This document shows, one piece after another, positions 34,455-46,491 of a stretch of DNA of 64,000 nucleotides; the first letter of the stretch is position 1; every line of letters starts with the position of its first letter. The position numbers and the translations under genes are program-made. The stretch lies in the NCBI GenBank assembly GCA_026119935.1, contig JALRMH010000001.1:1054001-1118000 (forward strand), given 5' to 3'. A model generated the notes under the pieces. The model was not told the DNA's origin. It was given only the letters and a program-made list of their open reading frames with translations, and searched no databases. The stretch is from Endothia cerciana (lineage: Eukaryota; Ascomycota; Sordariomycetes; Diaporthales; Cryphonectriaceae).

Positions 34455-35563
34455 CTATTCGATCTTCTTCCTCTTTTTTTCCAAGCCCTCCACCATCGCC
34501 ACTGCCACATCCTCCGCCGTCCTCCCCCTCTTCCTCTGGCCGACCTTCTCCTCACCCAGCACTGTGTCCTCCGCAACAGTCCTGAAAACACCAGCAGCGC
34601 CCTTGAACAAGTAGTCCTCAAAACCGCCCTCCTCGGCGTGCGTCCGCGCGATCTCCTCCATCTCCCTCGCCCACCGGTACGCCTTGGGGGCCATGTTCAC
34701 CAAGGAAGTCTCCGTCTGCTTGACACGCTGCGGCACGATCTCCTGCATCGCCTCGCTCAGGGCAGGCAATACGCCCATGCGCTGCGCCGTCGTGAAGGAC
34801 TGGATCGCGATGGCGCTGTAGCCCTTCGACAGCGAGGCGAAGCACATCTTGAGGCCGGAGGCCGCGCCGATGTCCGGGCTGATGTGCTTCATGTTCAGCA
34901 CTGCCGAGAGCGTGGCGCCGAAGCCCGGAATGTCGGCGACCTTGACGGGGCCGCTCGTCGGCAGCGAGGGCATGACCCAGTCGCCCAGTGCGGCGGTGGA
35001 CCCGCCGGCAGTCGAGGTCGGGGTCCCATCAGCGACGGGGTGCGGCGGCCCGCCCAGGATGGACCCGTCGATGAGCGTGACGGGGACCTGTGCGGCCTGG
35101 ATCTTCCTAGCGATCAGCTTGATGGTGGAGGGGGCCACGGCGTTCATGTCCGCGAAGTACAGCGGGGGGTTGGCTCTGGTGACCAGGGCCATGGCGTCGA
35201 TGACGCGCTGCGCCGTCGACTCCGCGTCGCGCGGCGGCACCACGGACAGGATCACATCGCAGGCCTTGACGAGGTCCGTGTCGGTCGGGAGATCCGCCAC
35301 CTGGGCGGCCTTGGCCCTCTCGACCGTGTCCTTGCTGTGCGGGTGTCAGCCGGGAATGTCGTGATCGCACTCGCAGGAAGGTGAGGGGTCAGTCACGGTG
35401 GGCGGAGATCTCGCCACATCAGCCCAGTCAGCCCGTCCTCTTACCTCCGGCCTGTGCAGCTTGTGGCGACTGAGAAGCCCTTGGCGACGAGCAGCTTTGC
35501 GATGCCCATGCCCATATCGCCTATCGACAGGACCCCAATAGTCGCGAGCTTCGATGAGGCCAT
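34455..35563 (-). CDS. 6-phosphogluconate dehydrogenase-like NAD(P)-binding oxidoreductase
   Basis: Predicted 332 aa from exons 35563-35445 and 35334-34455. The N-terminal Rossmann fold starts IGVLSIGDMGMGIAKLL, with the glycine-rich turn of the NAD_binding_2 domain, followed by TSCTGR, VILSVVPP and LYFADMNAVAP. The catalytic-region motif reads LIDGSILGGPP, as in beta-hydroxyacid dehydrogenases. The second half is an all-helical DUF1932-type domain (GFGATLSAVLNMKHISPDIGAASGLKM..., with Lys near the usual catalytic position). Relatives reduce or oxidise 3-hydroxyacids; the substrate here is unknown. No targeting signal is clear. The adjacent minus-strand gene ends about 290 bases upstream of this start, so the two might share transcription features but need not be linked in function. 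Confidence 0.85.
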
Positions 35564-35855
35564 CGTGATGTTGCAGCACTGCGGGTCCTACGTTGGCCGT
35601 TCGGAAAGAATCTCGGGATGCAATGTTGGGTTTATTGGGGATGATGAATTGGACGGAGTTGTATTGTTTCACTGCATGGCAAGCGGAAGTCTGCTCCGGC
35701 GACGGTTGAAATGGGTATCTAGTATGTAGTAGGAGAGACAGCGTGCTGCCAGCTTGACCTGCAGCAGGAGCTTATCGCTTGCACGCAGTGTTCGGAAGCC
35801 GGCATGTCGACGGTATTTGTCACCGGTGGTCCAGGTTGCAAATCGATGCGCACAC

Positions 35856-38024
35856 TTAATTGTACATGAAATCAACCTCGAAAAAGACGTATACAGATCT
35901 GTTGTCTGTGATCTGAACTTGCCCATGGTGGGTTGGCTTGCAATGAGATAGACCGTCGCACGGTATCCCCCCCTTGGCGGAGTCTTTCGTGATGTCGACG
36001 ATTCTGATCATCAACAATTTGAGAGTATCTTCTGAGATGCTACTGCGACCCTTGCGAAAGACCTCCGCGTTCGTGATGAACTCTTTGACCGGCTTGAGTC
36101 GGGTTCAGGCCTCGAGCTTCGGCATGAGGTCTGTTACGTCCAAGCTTCTCATCACCGTTCCACGTCCGACCCAAGCCCACGCTTGTTCCTGGAGCGTCGA
36201 GCTTTGTCTTCAGCCTGTCAGTCTTCGATTCAATGTATAGACCCTCCGCGCTAACCCCCCCGAAATGATCTGGGGCGAGCCAGGCCAGCTCTTCTTCGAC
36301 CGGGGCAGAGTCGTCTTTCGCCGGCGAGCTAGAGTCCTCCCGAGCCAGATCACCAACACCAAACCATACTGGAAGGTAGTTCGCTGGTGCCGACTTTCCG
36401 TGCTCCATAGACTTGTCTGGCGTATGGATCGGAATCATATCGCTGCCCACAAGGAATTGCACAAAACCCCCGGGCTTTGCTATGGCTTCGCCAGCTTTGT
36501 CCTTGCCGTGGAATGACCTCTGAAATCTCAACAGCTCGTCCTGCTCGGACTCCAAACCATAGCGCGTCTGTGGGTCTAGTGACAACAGGTTTGCCTTGCC
36601 ACCCCACTCACCACCTCCGCTCGCTGTGAAGAAGAACCGTCAGGCGATGCTTCATCAAGAGCCATTGTCAGACTTACTGATCCTGTGAAGACGGCCTCCC
36701 TTGAGCAAGATTTGACCAAGGACGGGGTGCGTTCTCCAGGCCATAAGCTCATGTGCACTTGACAGTTCAAAGGCCAGTTTCCCAGCGGCTGATCCAAGAC
36801 GATCCAATGTTGTCTTACGGTAGAGTCTCCGCACAGCCTTTCTCATAGCCTCTGGCAAAGCCTTCAAGAGACCGCCTTTGGGCGTGATAAGTCTTCCGGG
36901 GATGACCAAGGCCCACACGCCTATGCGCCCCGGGGCATTCTCGGAGCCGGAATGTGATCGACGCGCCTCGATTAAGCGGGGGATGTTGGCCTGTAGCTCC
37001 TTCGAGGCAGGAGAAGGCTCTCCTTCGATGTCTAACTTGGCCAAAATGTTTCCGAGACCTTCCAAGATCAGTCGGGGGTGGGTTATCGGCACGAGGGGGG
37101 CGCTGATGGAAAATTGCCGAGACTCGAGCGATATAGGGAGGTCAACTTTCTGAGAGCGCTTCTCTACCATCCTCAACAGCTGAAGCGAGGCAGGAGAGGA
37201 GGAGTCACCACGGCCCTCGGTCCTCCACCTAGATGCCAAAAGAGTAGACCGCCGCCCGTTATAGAACAACGTGTTAGCCAATGGGAGTGTGATCGATATC
37301 CTGTCTTCAAGGTATGCTCTTTTTTTGAGAGACACAGAAAGATATGAGGGCTCAGCATCTGGTTGGGCAGGCGGCGTTGAATCTGTTGTATCATTCCACA
37401 AACCAGGCAGGAGGGTATCTTTGTTACCGATTTGTATCGAAAGGCCCTCCTGCGTCTCATGGTGACGGCTTGGTGACTTTGGACAGAGGCCATCAACAAC
37501 GGCAGCCAACACATGAAATTCGCTCGGGCCATGGTCCGGGGGTCTCTGAGCCTGCAGCGAAGACACCAGAGAGGTCATGAAGTCATGATCAGTGAGCCAT
37601 GAAACATGCCTTGGACTTGCTAATATCACAGCGGCATAGTCCTTTCCAGGGGCTGTATCCGGTTGCAATTGCGACGCCTTTCTGACGACATCTAGGACAG
37701 AGCTCTACGGACAATGTCAGTGATGCATCTTCCATAAGGAGAGGACGGAGAGTCTCGTAGCGGTGGATTAACCTTTGTGGCACCCGGCAAGGTGAAAATG
37801 GTAGCCCTACCGAAGTCGTCTCGGGCATCTTTTCCGAATCTGAAGGTCTTCATATAATAACCCGCATAACCTTTCTTTGAAGGGTCGGGGACGTCATCGC
37901 CATACTTGAAGGTCTTGATACCGAAATCCCGTGGGGCAGCATGTAGGATGGGCTTCGTGGGGTCCGACCTCGAGATGGCCCTGGGTGCACTGCGAAGAAA
38001 AGGCGCCCGCCCTCGGCTCGCCAT
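35856..38024 (-). CDS. conserved fungal protein of unknown function, possibly mitochondrial
   Basis: Predicted 652 aa from exons 38024-37773, 37704-36678, 36623-36181 and 36092-35856. The N-terminus (MASRGRAPFLRSAPRAISRS) has no acidic residue and several Arg, like a mitochondrial presequence. The body has AAVILASPRHVSWLTDHDF, SYLSVSLKKRAYLEDRISI, NTLFYNGRRSTLLASRW and EWGGKANLLSLDPQTRYGLE, all apparently conserved but in no family I can name. The 'ILASPRH...' opening is faintly like FIST-type sensor domains; I give that little weight. The first intron has an unusual GTTAAT donor. The last exon is the least sure: without the final intron the protein would end at 36040 instead, but splicing restores a coherent VKEFITNAEVFRKG segment. 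Confidence 0.6.
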
Positions 38025-38546
38025 CCTTCAGTCTCTTGAGAGTCTGAGTCTGGGTCTTGCTATGCTCCTGGGACGCCAGCTCTGCTGGTTGGCTGACCCG
38101 CGTGCAATGTCGCGTTTCCTAGAGTATGGGCCGAATAATATAACTTTGTGGCAGTGTATTTCATATTTCTGAAAGGCAATTGTGCTGGGTTATCTGGTGG
38201 GCAATCCACTGTTTGCAAGAAGGATAAGAAACAGCAAGAAAAGGCATGTAGTAGGCCTAAGATTATCGTTTGACGGTGGTTCCAGACTGAGATTCATCAG
38301 CCACAGTTTGGCTATCAAGCCACACATGAGGATTTTAGCTGCCTTAGTTGGCTGGCTTCTATTATCTAGCACCCCTGTGAACTACCCCGCGGTTGGCAGG
38401 TACCTCCTTGCAGGTACCGCGCCCCGTAGTGAGTCAACTTTGGTGAACTCGTCTCGATTTTGGAAGCTCGAATTTCGTGGTGCCGCTTCTAAACCACTCT
38501 ACAACACGACATGAGTCACTCTTTTCTTCTCTATAATTTCCGCATT
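38025..38546. other. divergent promoter, unknown gene / ValRS
   Basis: Separates the minus-strand gene starting at 38024 from valyl-tRNA synthetase. A near-palindrome of GGTACCT/AGGTACC type lies at 38398-38418. No gene is supported. Confidence 0.45.
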
Positions 38547-38549
38547 TGA

Positions 38550-38651
38550 GTCCCATTGATCGCAATCACGCTGTCCCGTCCAATATTTCGTGCACTCTTG
38601 GTGCACTCGTCAGCACTTCGACGATATCAAATCCACTCCCGTCGTGCAACA
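38550..38651 (+). promoter_or_regulatory. ATG-less in-frame extension of ValRS, possible mitochondrial presequence
   Basis: The ValRS frame is open from the TGA at 38547-38549 to the ATG. It encodes ...SRPIFRALLVHSSALRRYQI... then HSRRAT: six or more Arg, no Asp or Glu, alternating with hydrophobics. Near-cognate starts in frame include TTG 38556, ACG 38568 (A at -3) and CTG 38571. Initiation there would add a mitochondrial targeting sequence. Confidence 0.5.
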
Positions 38652-41600
38652 ATGGCTACCAACTCTGCTCGTGGCAACCCGTGAGTCCTTAGCCCCCCCT
38701 CCCTGAACAGTGCCAAAGCTGGCATGCGACTAGACGATCAGGACTCAGAAGAGCAACAATTGACTTTGCCATTCTCCCAGAATTGCCGCAGCGGATGGTC
38801 CAAAGGCTGAAGACCCAGCCCCCCCTCCTGCTTCAAGCGAAACCAAGGCCGCCATCCAGCAAACCACACCGAGCGGCGCAACGGGAACCCACCAGGCCGG
38901 TCAAGATGCCGGCACAGCCTCCGCAGCCGGGACTGGCAAGGTGAAATCTGCAAAGGAGCTTGAGAAGGAACGCAAGAAGGCCGAGAAGCTCGCCAAGTTT
39001 CAACAGAAGGCGGCTGCTAAGCAGGCTACCCCTGCCAGTACGCCCAGTAAGAAGGCAGAGAAGAAGGCCAAGGCAGAGGAGGAAGCCCTGCCGGCGTTTG
39101 TCGAGGACACCCCCGTGGGAGAGAAGAAACGCCTGAAGCCCCTTGACGACCCGTACTACAAGGCCTACAACCCTGTTGCTGTCGAGAGCGCATGGTACCA
39201 ATGGTGGGAGAAGGAGGGCTTCTTCAAGCCCGAATTCACCGAGACCGGCGATGTCAAGCCGGCTGGGGCGTTCACTGTTGTCATTCCGCCACCAAATTGT
39301 ACCGGCAGCCTGCACATGGGTCACGCTCTTGGCAACAGTCTCGAGGACATCATGACGAGGTGGCAGAGAATGCTGGGAAAGACCACCTTGTTCCTTCCCG
39401 GCTGCGACCACGCTGGTATCGCAACTCAGAGTGTTGTCGAAAAGATGCTGTGGAGGAGGGAGCAAAAGACCCGTCACGACCTTGGTCGAGAGAAGTTCCT
39501 GGAGCTCGTCTGGGACTGGAAACAAGAATACCATGACAAAATCAACAACGCTGAGAGGAAGATGGGTATCTCTACCGATTGGTCAAGAGAGGCTTTCACC
39601 ATGGATAAGAACCTGTCAGCAGCTGTTGCCGAGAACTTTGTGCGTCTACATGAGGAAGGCATCATTTACAGAGCAAACCGCCTTGTGAACTGGGACTGCA
39701 TGTTGATGACTGCGCTCTCCAACTTGGAGGTTGACCAGAAGGAGCTTGCCGGCAGGACTCTGCTTGATGTGCCGGGATATGAGAAGAAGGTGGAGTTTGG
39801 GTAGGTCATCCCTCGAATTCTGCCATCTGGAATAACACAGACTGACGACGATCCTTAGTGTCATCGTGCACTTCAAGTATCCTATTGAGGGCTCGGAAGA
39901 GACAATTGAGGTCGCCACAACTCGTATTGAGACCATGCTTGGCGATACAGGTATTGCCGTGAACCCCAAGGATCAGCGGTATACTCATCTCGTTGGCAAA
40001 TTCGCCACCCATCCCTTCATTGAGGGCCGAAAGCTACCAATTGTCGCCGATGACTATGTCGATATGGAATTTGGAACAGGTGCCGTGAAACTGACGCCCG
40101 GCCACGATCCCAATGATTTCAAGTTGGGCAAGGACCACAATCTGGAGTTCATCAACATCTTCACTGATGATGGCCTGCTCAACGAGAACGCGGGATCGTA
40201 TGCCGGACAGAGACGTTTTGACGTGCGGTACACGATACAAGACGATCTCAAGGCAAAGGGGCTGTATGTCGACAAGAAAGACAACCCAATGAAGGTCCCT
40301 CTGTCCGAACGCTCGAAAGATGTCATCGAGCCTGTCATGAAACCGCAGTGGTGGATGGCCATGCGGGATATGGCCGATGAGGCTGTTAGGGTCGTCAATA
40401 ATGGCGAGATCAAGATCCGGCCGGAGTCTGCAGAGAAGAACTTTCACAGATGGATGGAGAGTATACAGGATTGGTGCATATCAAGACAACTCTGGTGGGG
40501 CCACCAATGCCCTGTTTGGTTTGCTAAAGTCGAGGGTGAGGAGGAAGACAGGTCAGATAACGAGCGATGGTTCAGTGGACGGACGCCAGAGGAGGCAGAG
40601 GCCAAGGCCAAGAAGGCCCTCGCTGGCAAGACCTTCACACTCGAGCGCGACCCAGACGTTCTCGACACATGGTTCAGCAGTGGTCTCTGGCCTTTCTCAA
40701 CACTGGGCTGGCCAAACACCGAAGCTGAGGACTTCAAGAAGTTATATCCAACGTCCATTCTCGAAACAGGTTGGGATATCTTATTTGTAAGTACCTGCCA
40801 CCTGCGACTTCCCGTCACTGGCGTCTCTTCCAAACAAACGAATGCTAACAAACAGCAGTTCTGGGTTGCCCGTATGATCATGCTTGGCAAGAAGTTGACT
40901 GGAGATGTCCCGTTCAAGGAGGTATACTGTCACAGTCTCATCCGTGACAGTGACGGTCGCAAGATGAGCAAGAGTTTGGGTAATGTGATTGATCCCTTGG
41001 ATGTCATCAGGGGCATCCAGCTTGATGATCTTCACGCCAAGCTGCTCACAGGCAACCTCGCGCCTGGTGAGGTCAAGAAGGCCACGGCCTACCAAAAGCA
41101 AGCGTTCCCTCAGGGCATTCCAGAGTAAGTGATAATCTTATCTCTCTGAGGGCAACAACGTTGTGACTGACTCAAATCACAGATGTGGTGCCGATGCACT
41201 TCGATTCTGCTTGGCAGCGTATACAACCGGTGGTGGCGACATCAACTTCGACGTCAAAGTCATGCACGCCTACCGAAGATTTGCCAACAAAATCTACCAA
41301 GCGTCCAAGTATGTCATTGGAAAGATCGAGACTGTGGAGGGCTTCATCCCAGCAAAGACCAGGACACTTCAAGGCCGAGAGTCTCTCTCCGAGCTCTGGA
41401 TACTGAGCAAGATGAACGCCGCTGCCAAGGAGGTCAACGAAGCCCTTGAGCAGCGTGAATTCATGCGGGCCGCCAACACCGTCTACAATTACATCTACGG
41501 TAACTTGTGTGACGTCTACATCGAGAACTCCAAGGGACTCATCCAAGATGGCACTAAGGAACAGGCAGAATCAGCGCTGCAGACTCTGTACTCTACCCTT

Positions 41601-42242
41601 GAGGCCGGCCTCCTGCTCATCCACCCATTCATGCCGTTCGTTACAGAAGAGCTGTGGCAGCGCCTACCCCGGCGCCCCGACGACAAAACCCGCTCCGTCA
41701 TGCTGGCTTCATATCCTGTGCACCAGCCCGAGCTCGACCAGCCGGCCGCAGAGCAGGCCTACGAGCTTGTCCTTGACAGCTCCAAGGGTATCCGGTCCCT
41801 TATCGCAGAGTATGCACTCAAGGAGGACGCACAGATCTACATCCAAGCATTCGACGCTGCGACGCACAAGACCATTGGGGAGCAGGTCAACTCAGTCCGC
41901 TCCCTCTCTGGTAAGGGCATCGGTGCTATCACCGTCACCGGGCCTACCGACTCCCGCCCCGCAGGCTGCGTCGCCTACCCGATCGGCGCGTCGGCGACCG
42001 TGTTCCTGCATATCAAGGGCCGCGTGGACCTGGACGCCGAGCTCGACAAGGCGGCCAAGAAGCTGGATAAGACCAAGTCCGCAGCCGATAAGCAGCGCAA
42101 GCTGGTCACGGGCGCCGACTATGTGGCTAAGGTCGCCATCGCGACACAGGAAGCGGACCGGAAGAGGCTCACAGATCTGGAGAGTGAGGCGAAGGGGTTC
42201 GCGGCTACGATTGAGGAGCTCAGGCAGCTGAAGCTAGAGTAG
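38652..42242 (+). CDS. VAS1: valyl-tRNA synthetase
   Basis: Predicted 1100 aa from exons 38652-38680, 38781-39800, 39859-40786, 40859-41124 and 41183-42242. This class I enzyme charges tRNA-Val. Visible: a Lys-rich N-terminal tRNA-binding extension (KELEKERKKAEKLAKFQ), VESAWYQWWEKEGFF, HIGH motif GSLHMGH (185-191), an editing (CP1) domain with TTRIETMLGDTGIAV, KMSKS (694-698), WQRLP in the anticodon-binding helical domain, and a C-terminal coiled coil. The first exon is only 29 nt, as in some relatives. One gene usually serves cytosol and mitochondria in fungi. Upstream of this ATG the frame stays open for 34 codons with an Arg-rich, acid-free sequence but no ATG (see the separate entry). An A-rich poly(A) region follows the stop (about 42283-42300). 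It is tail-to-tail with the aminopeptidase. Confidence 0.96.
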
Positions 42243-42720
42243 ACGCGTGGGCGTGTGGGCCCGTAGCCCTGGTAGACTTGAGAAAAAATAAAAAAAAATA
42301 TAGGAGACGTTATGTGTGCAGCCGGACCTGGAGGAGGTATCGGATGTAAAAAGTTCTCTATTTGGCTTGATTGGATTCCTCGGGCTTAGGACCGCTCTCT
42401 GCCATAAGTATCAATGCACATCATCTCACTGCTAATGTGAAGCACCGATGCTGCCCCATTTCTGACCAATGCTTCTTTCCGCATCTAGCTTCTAGATATA
42501 TAGAGATGTAATATTTCACTTTTGAGGACAGTGGCTGCGCAGGGGTCCGTGTCAGCGACAGTCAAGGCCTCACACAGTCCAATTGTTCCGTTTCCCATCG
42601 TTCCCAAACCTGACTGCAGAAGTCGTCCGTGTCGGATGGCATTCAATCCCGCACGATCGGATGTTGCTCGCCAATACTGTCGACCGCTCCGACCAGTGAA
42701 GGTGCTGGCAAACAATCGAC
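42243..42720. other. tail-to-tail intergenic region
   Basis: Shared 3' region of ValRS (+) and the aminopeptidase (-). AT-rich with an A-rich tract near 42283-42300; no coding signal. Confidence 0.5.
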
Positions 42721-45700
42721 CTACGCACTGTAGCCATTCTCCTTCAGCCAGCCCGCGACGTCCGAACGATCGCGGCCGAGCCATGCGATCTTCGAGCGGA
42801 CGCTATCCGTGCTTTGAGCGAGGCTCTGGTCGTAACTGTGTACCATGTTAGTTTCGTAGGCTCGCAAGCAACACCAAGCAAGACAGGAGGCGCTAGTTCG
42901 ATCTTACCCGTTGGTATTCTTGTCTTTGAAGAACGCTTCCACCTCTGCCAGCTGCTCAGGCTTCGTGAAGCTCGACGTCATGATCTGCACCATCGAGCCC
43001 AGCATAGACAACGTCGGAGGTAATCGCTTGTATAGCTCATCCCAGTTCTCGCGCATCCTGTACATAAGATTAGTATCGTTGGCCACTTCGGTGTGGTAAA
43101 GCGGAATTTCACAAGTGCCAGGAAGACAGTAGACCTGGTCTCGAAAGCTCGATTCCTCCTATACGGCTTCGAGCCGAGTTTGGGGAGAGGAACAGGTCAG
43201 ATAGCCCGAAAGAGAAGTGGACATACCAATTGAATAGAGTCACAATACCCTCGGGGTGGCTGCGCAGGCCAGAGGTTGGCATGTAGATATCCTGGTCCTT
43301 GACCTCGCCACTGAAGAGCAGGTCAAGTGTCCGCTTGATAAGCTCAGGCTGCTTGGCACGTCCCAGGCTGCGCAAGGCAGTATTTCGCTCGTCGCTATTG
43401 GTCGAGCCTCGGTAGAAATTGAGGATCTTGTCGTATTCCTCCACGCCTCCATACTTCAGTGCCATGGCGAAAACGCTGCCACGGATGTTAGCATGAAGGG
43501 CCGACTTGTCCCCAGCCATGTACTTGTTGAACATATCCTTCGAAGCGCTGATAATTAGCTCATCTCCAGACAGGCCGGCGCTACCGAAGAGCAGCGCCTT
43601 GAACTGCTGCTCGACGTGGCCATCCTTGTCGCTGAAGGTCCAGCCGATGGCGTGAGCCTTGCCGCTGACAAGCGAGTTGTGGAACTTCTCCAAACCGTCT
43701 CGGACTGTCTTGTCCTCAAAGATCCAGGCAGATTGCACGGCGGTCAAGCGTGCAATAATCTCGTTCCAGACGACGAACTCGGTCTCGGAATCGAAGCCTT
43801 TCAGGAGACTCAGAACTCCAGACGTCTTTTGGTAGCCTGATGATGCCAGAGCACCTGCGTCTGCAATCATGCCGGCGCGGTCCTCAACTGTCAACAGGCC
43901 CTCCTTGGCAGCCTTGCCAAGCTTCTCGAGGCGTTCTGGAGCGTATGAGGTACGGTAAGGGCTCGTATGGTCGGCGTTGAGCTTGAAAAAGTCGGTGCTC
44001 GAGATCTCAAGGTCTTGTTCCCGCTTATCGAGAACCAGGGACTTGTCGACACCATCCTTGGTACGGAGACCAAGCAGGACAGGATATATCACCTTGTCTT
44101 CCTCTGGCTTTACGTCACCAGTCCGTAAGAAACGGTTCTGCTTCACATGAACCGTGCCGGGACCGCTTTCTGAGACGGTCACAACAGGGTAACCGATCTC
44201 CTTTGTCCATGAAGTCATGACTTCCTCGACCTTCTTGCCACTGGCATCAGCGAGTGACGCCCACAGATCGCCAGTCTGCGTGTTACCATAGGCATGCTTC
44301 TTCAGGTACCGTCTTACGCCCTCGAGGAAGGTGTCCTCTCCGAGGTAAGTCGAGATCATTCGAAGAACGCAAGACCCCTTGGAGTAGGAGATGGCGTCGA
44401 AGATCTGGTTGATCTCGTCTGCCCGCTTCACAGGCACCTCAATGGGATGACTGCTTCGCAGGGAGTCGAGAGACAAAGCGCCCTGGAGGGTATCGGTGAC
44501 GAAAGTCTGCCAGACGTTCCAGTCGGGGTAGAAGGCGTTGCAGGAGTACCACGAGGCCCAGGTAGCAAAACCCTCGTTCAGCCAGAGGCCCTCCCACCAG
44601 TCCATGGTGACCAGATTGCCAAACCACTGGTGAGCGAGCTCGTGTTGCACGACCTCGGCGACTCTCTCCTTAGTCGCAGCCCCGCTGGCCTTCTCATCGA
44701 GAAGCAGATCCACGACACGGTAAGTAACGAGGCCCCAGTTCTCCATAGCACCTTGCGCGAAGTCGGGGATGGCGACCTGGTCCATCTTGGGCAGAGGGAA
44801 TTCGATGCCGAAGACTTTCTCGTAGAAGGCAAGTGTCTTAGCGGCCAGGCTCAGTGAGAACCGACCGTGCTCGATATCCTGGCCTGGGGGCGCGTACACA
44901 CGCACAGGAACCCGGAATTCCTTGGTCTCGATGTAGTTCAGCTCACCAACAATGAACGCGACGAGGTAGGTCGACATAACGGGCGACTTGTTGAACTTGA
45001 CGGCCTTCTTGGTCGAGCCGCTAATGGCAGACTGGACGTCAGTCTCCGAGTCAACGTCCATGTTGCTCAAGCAAGTGAGGTTCTTGTCGGCGATCAAAGT
45101 CACTGTATAGGTGGCCTTCAGAGAGGGTTCATCGAAGCACGGGAACGATCTCCGAGCGTCGGTAGGCTCCATCTGGGACGTGGCCAGTATTCCCTCACTG
45201 CCATCGGACTTCTTGTACGTAGAGCGGTAGAAACCAGCCATCTTGTCGTTTAGCTGGCCGGTAAACCTGATCTCCAGCTGGGCCTTGCTGCCCTTGGGTA
45301 GAGCGTCCGCGAAGTCGAACTTGGAGACCTGGGTCTTCTCATCATAGGAGATCTGGGGAGAAGTGCTAGAGAGGAACATCAGCTCCTGCCCGAGAATTGA
45401 AGGACGGTATGATGAGGCCTGCGTACCTGACATCCTTGCCACCTGTGGAGATCTTGACCGAGTGGAGGTCGAGCTCGAGGGTGTGCAGAGAGATGGACCT
45501 GGAGTCCTCAGCAACGTCGAGGTCGATCAAGACCGTGCCGTCGAAGGTCAGCTTGGCGAAGTCGGGCTCGAGAGTCAGATCGTAGTGCTTGGGCACAACG
45601 TTGGCCGGGAGGAGCTCCCGTCCAGTGATGTTGACCGCACTGGACGGGTCTGCTGCGCCGGCGTGCCTGCACATGTTGTTTCTCCGGCAGGAACAGTATC

Positions 45701-46134
45701 GGACAGCAGGTCGGTTGTGGAGCTGGGTCCTGCGAGGGAGATTGATGGCGAGTGGGCTCGAGATTGCCTTGATGACGGAGTAGACTCGGACGTCTGGGGT
45801 TGGAGATGCGATGCTAACCGCACGCCACAGGTCAGCATCTGCTCGCAGAGACCAGGATATATGTGGGTAACATTTAAGGCACAATGGCAGCCCCCTCCCG
45901 ACCGGGGGGCTCAAGCTTGGAAGCCTCGAGGGAAGCCGGAGAAGCTTGCCACGCTCTCGATCAATAGTCAGTGGCGGTCACGCTCACGTACAAGGATCTC
46001 AACTGAAGCCGCGAGCCGTCCAGGCTGTTGTGGCTCGACCTTGTGAGGAGCGACTGGGAGACTGACGAGAGCCTGTGAGAAGCCGAAGAACGAGAAGCAG
46101 CCGGCCGCAGAGACCAAGTGAGGGCCAGCGACAT
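42721..46134 (-). CDS. APE2: M1 zinc aminopeptidase (Ape2/Aap1, puromycin-sensitive type)
   Basis: Predicted 949 aa from exons 46134-45992, 45729-45427, 45365-43227, 43057-42908 and 42835-42721. The first exon gives an acid-poor Arg/Ser-rich leader (MSLALTWSLRPAASRSSASH), a likely mitochondrial presequence. After splicing, Met67 (ATG at 45674) starts the cytosolic-type form MCRHAG...GRELLPANVVPKHYDL, 883 aa, which is the normal family length. The exopeptidase motif GAMENWG (354-360), zinc site HELAH (390-394) plus downstream NEGFATW, and the ERAP1-like C-terminal helices are intact. The enzyme trims single N-terminal residues from peptides. Two short C-terminal exons complete the last helices (MRENWDELYKRLPP..., ending ENGYSA). 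The first splice was chosen because a pyrimidine tract and CAG at 45730 keep the frame. Confidence 0.9.
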
Positions 46135-46473
46135 AACGAGCCGACGGTGATAAATAAAGGAGAGACCTAGGCGGGCTTCGCGCGGTGGTCTCGTCTCCTC
46201 TTCTCTCGGTGCCGCGTGACAATGCACTTGCCTAAGACCGGAACTGTCCTGCCACTGAAACCTTACCAAAAGGCCGTTGCCATGCGAGTCAGAAACTCAG
46301 TGTCGAGTTGTCATTGACGCCTGTGGTTGGGTCCTGTCGTATTCCCTGCCTGTGCTCGCTCGATAGAGAAGGCGGTCTCCTCAGCTCCCAGTCGTCGAAA
46401 TCGGACCCTTGACGCAATGCCCCTCTATCGACCCCGCCATGGGTCAGCAGCTAGCACGGCAGGACTTCAATAC

Positions 46474-46491
46474 CTACATAGTACTATGTAG
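46474..46491. repeat. 18-bp perfect palindrome
   Basis: Reads CTACATAGTACTATGTAG on both strands, about 340 bases upstream of the aminopeptidase start. It could be a dimeric transcription-factor site or chance. Confidence 0.6.

Noticed and set aside
34278..35384. 368-codon plus-strand frame
   Set aside because: Antisense to the NAD-binding oxidoreductase, whose Rossmann motifs and splice are convincing; the plus frame has no domain.
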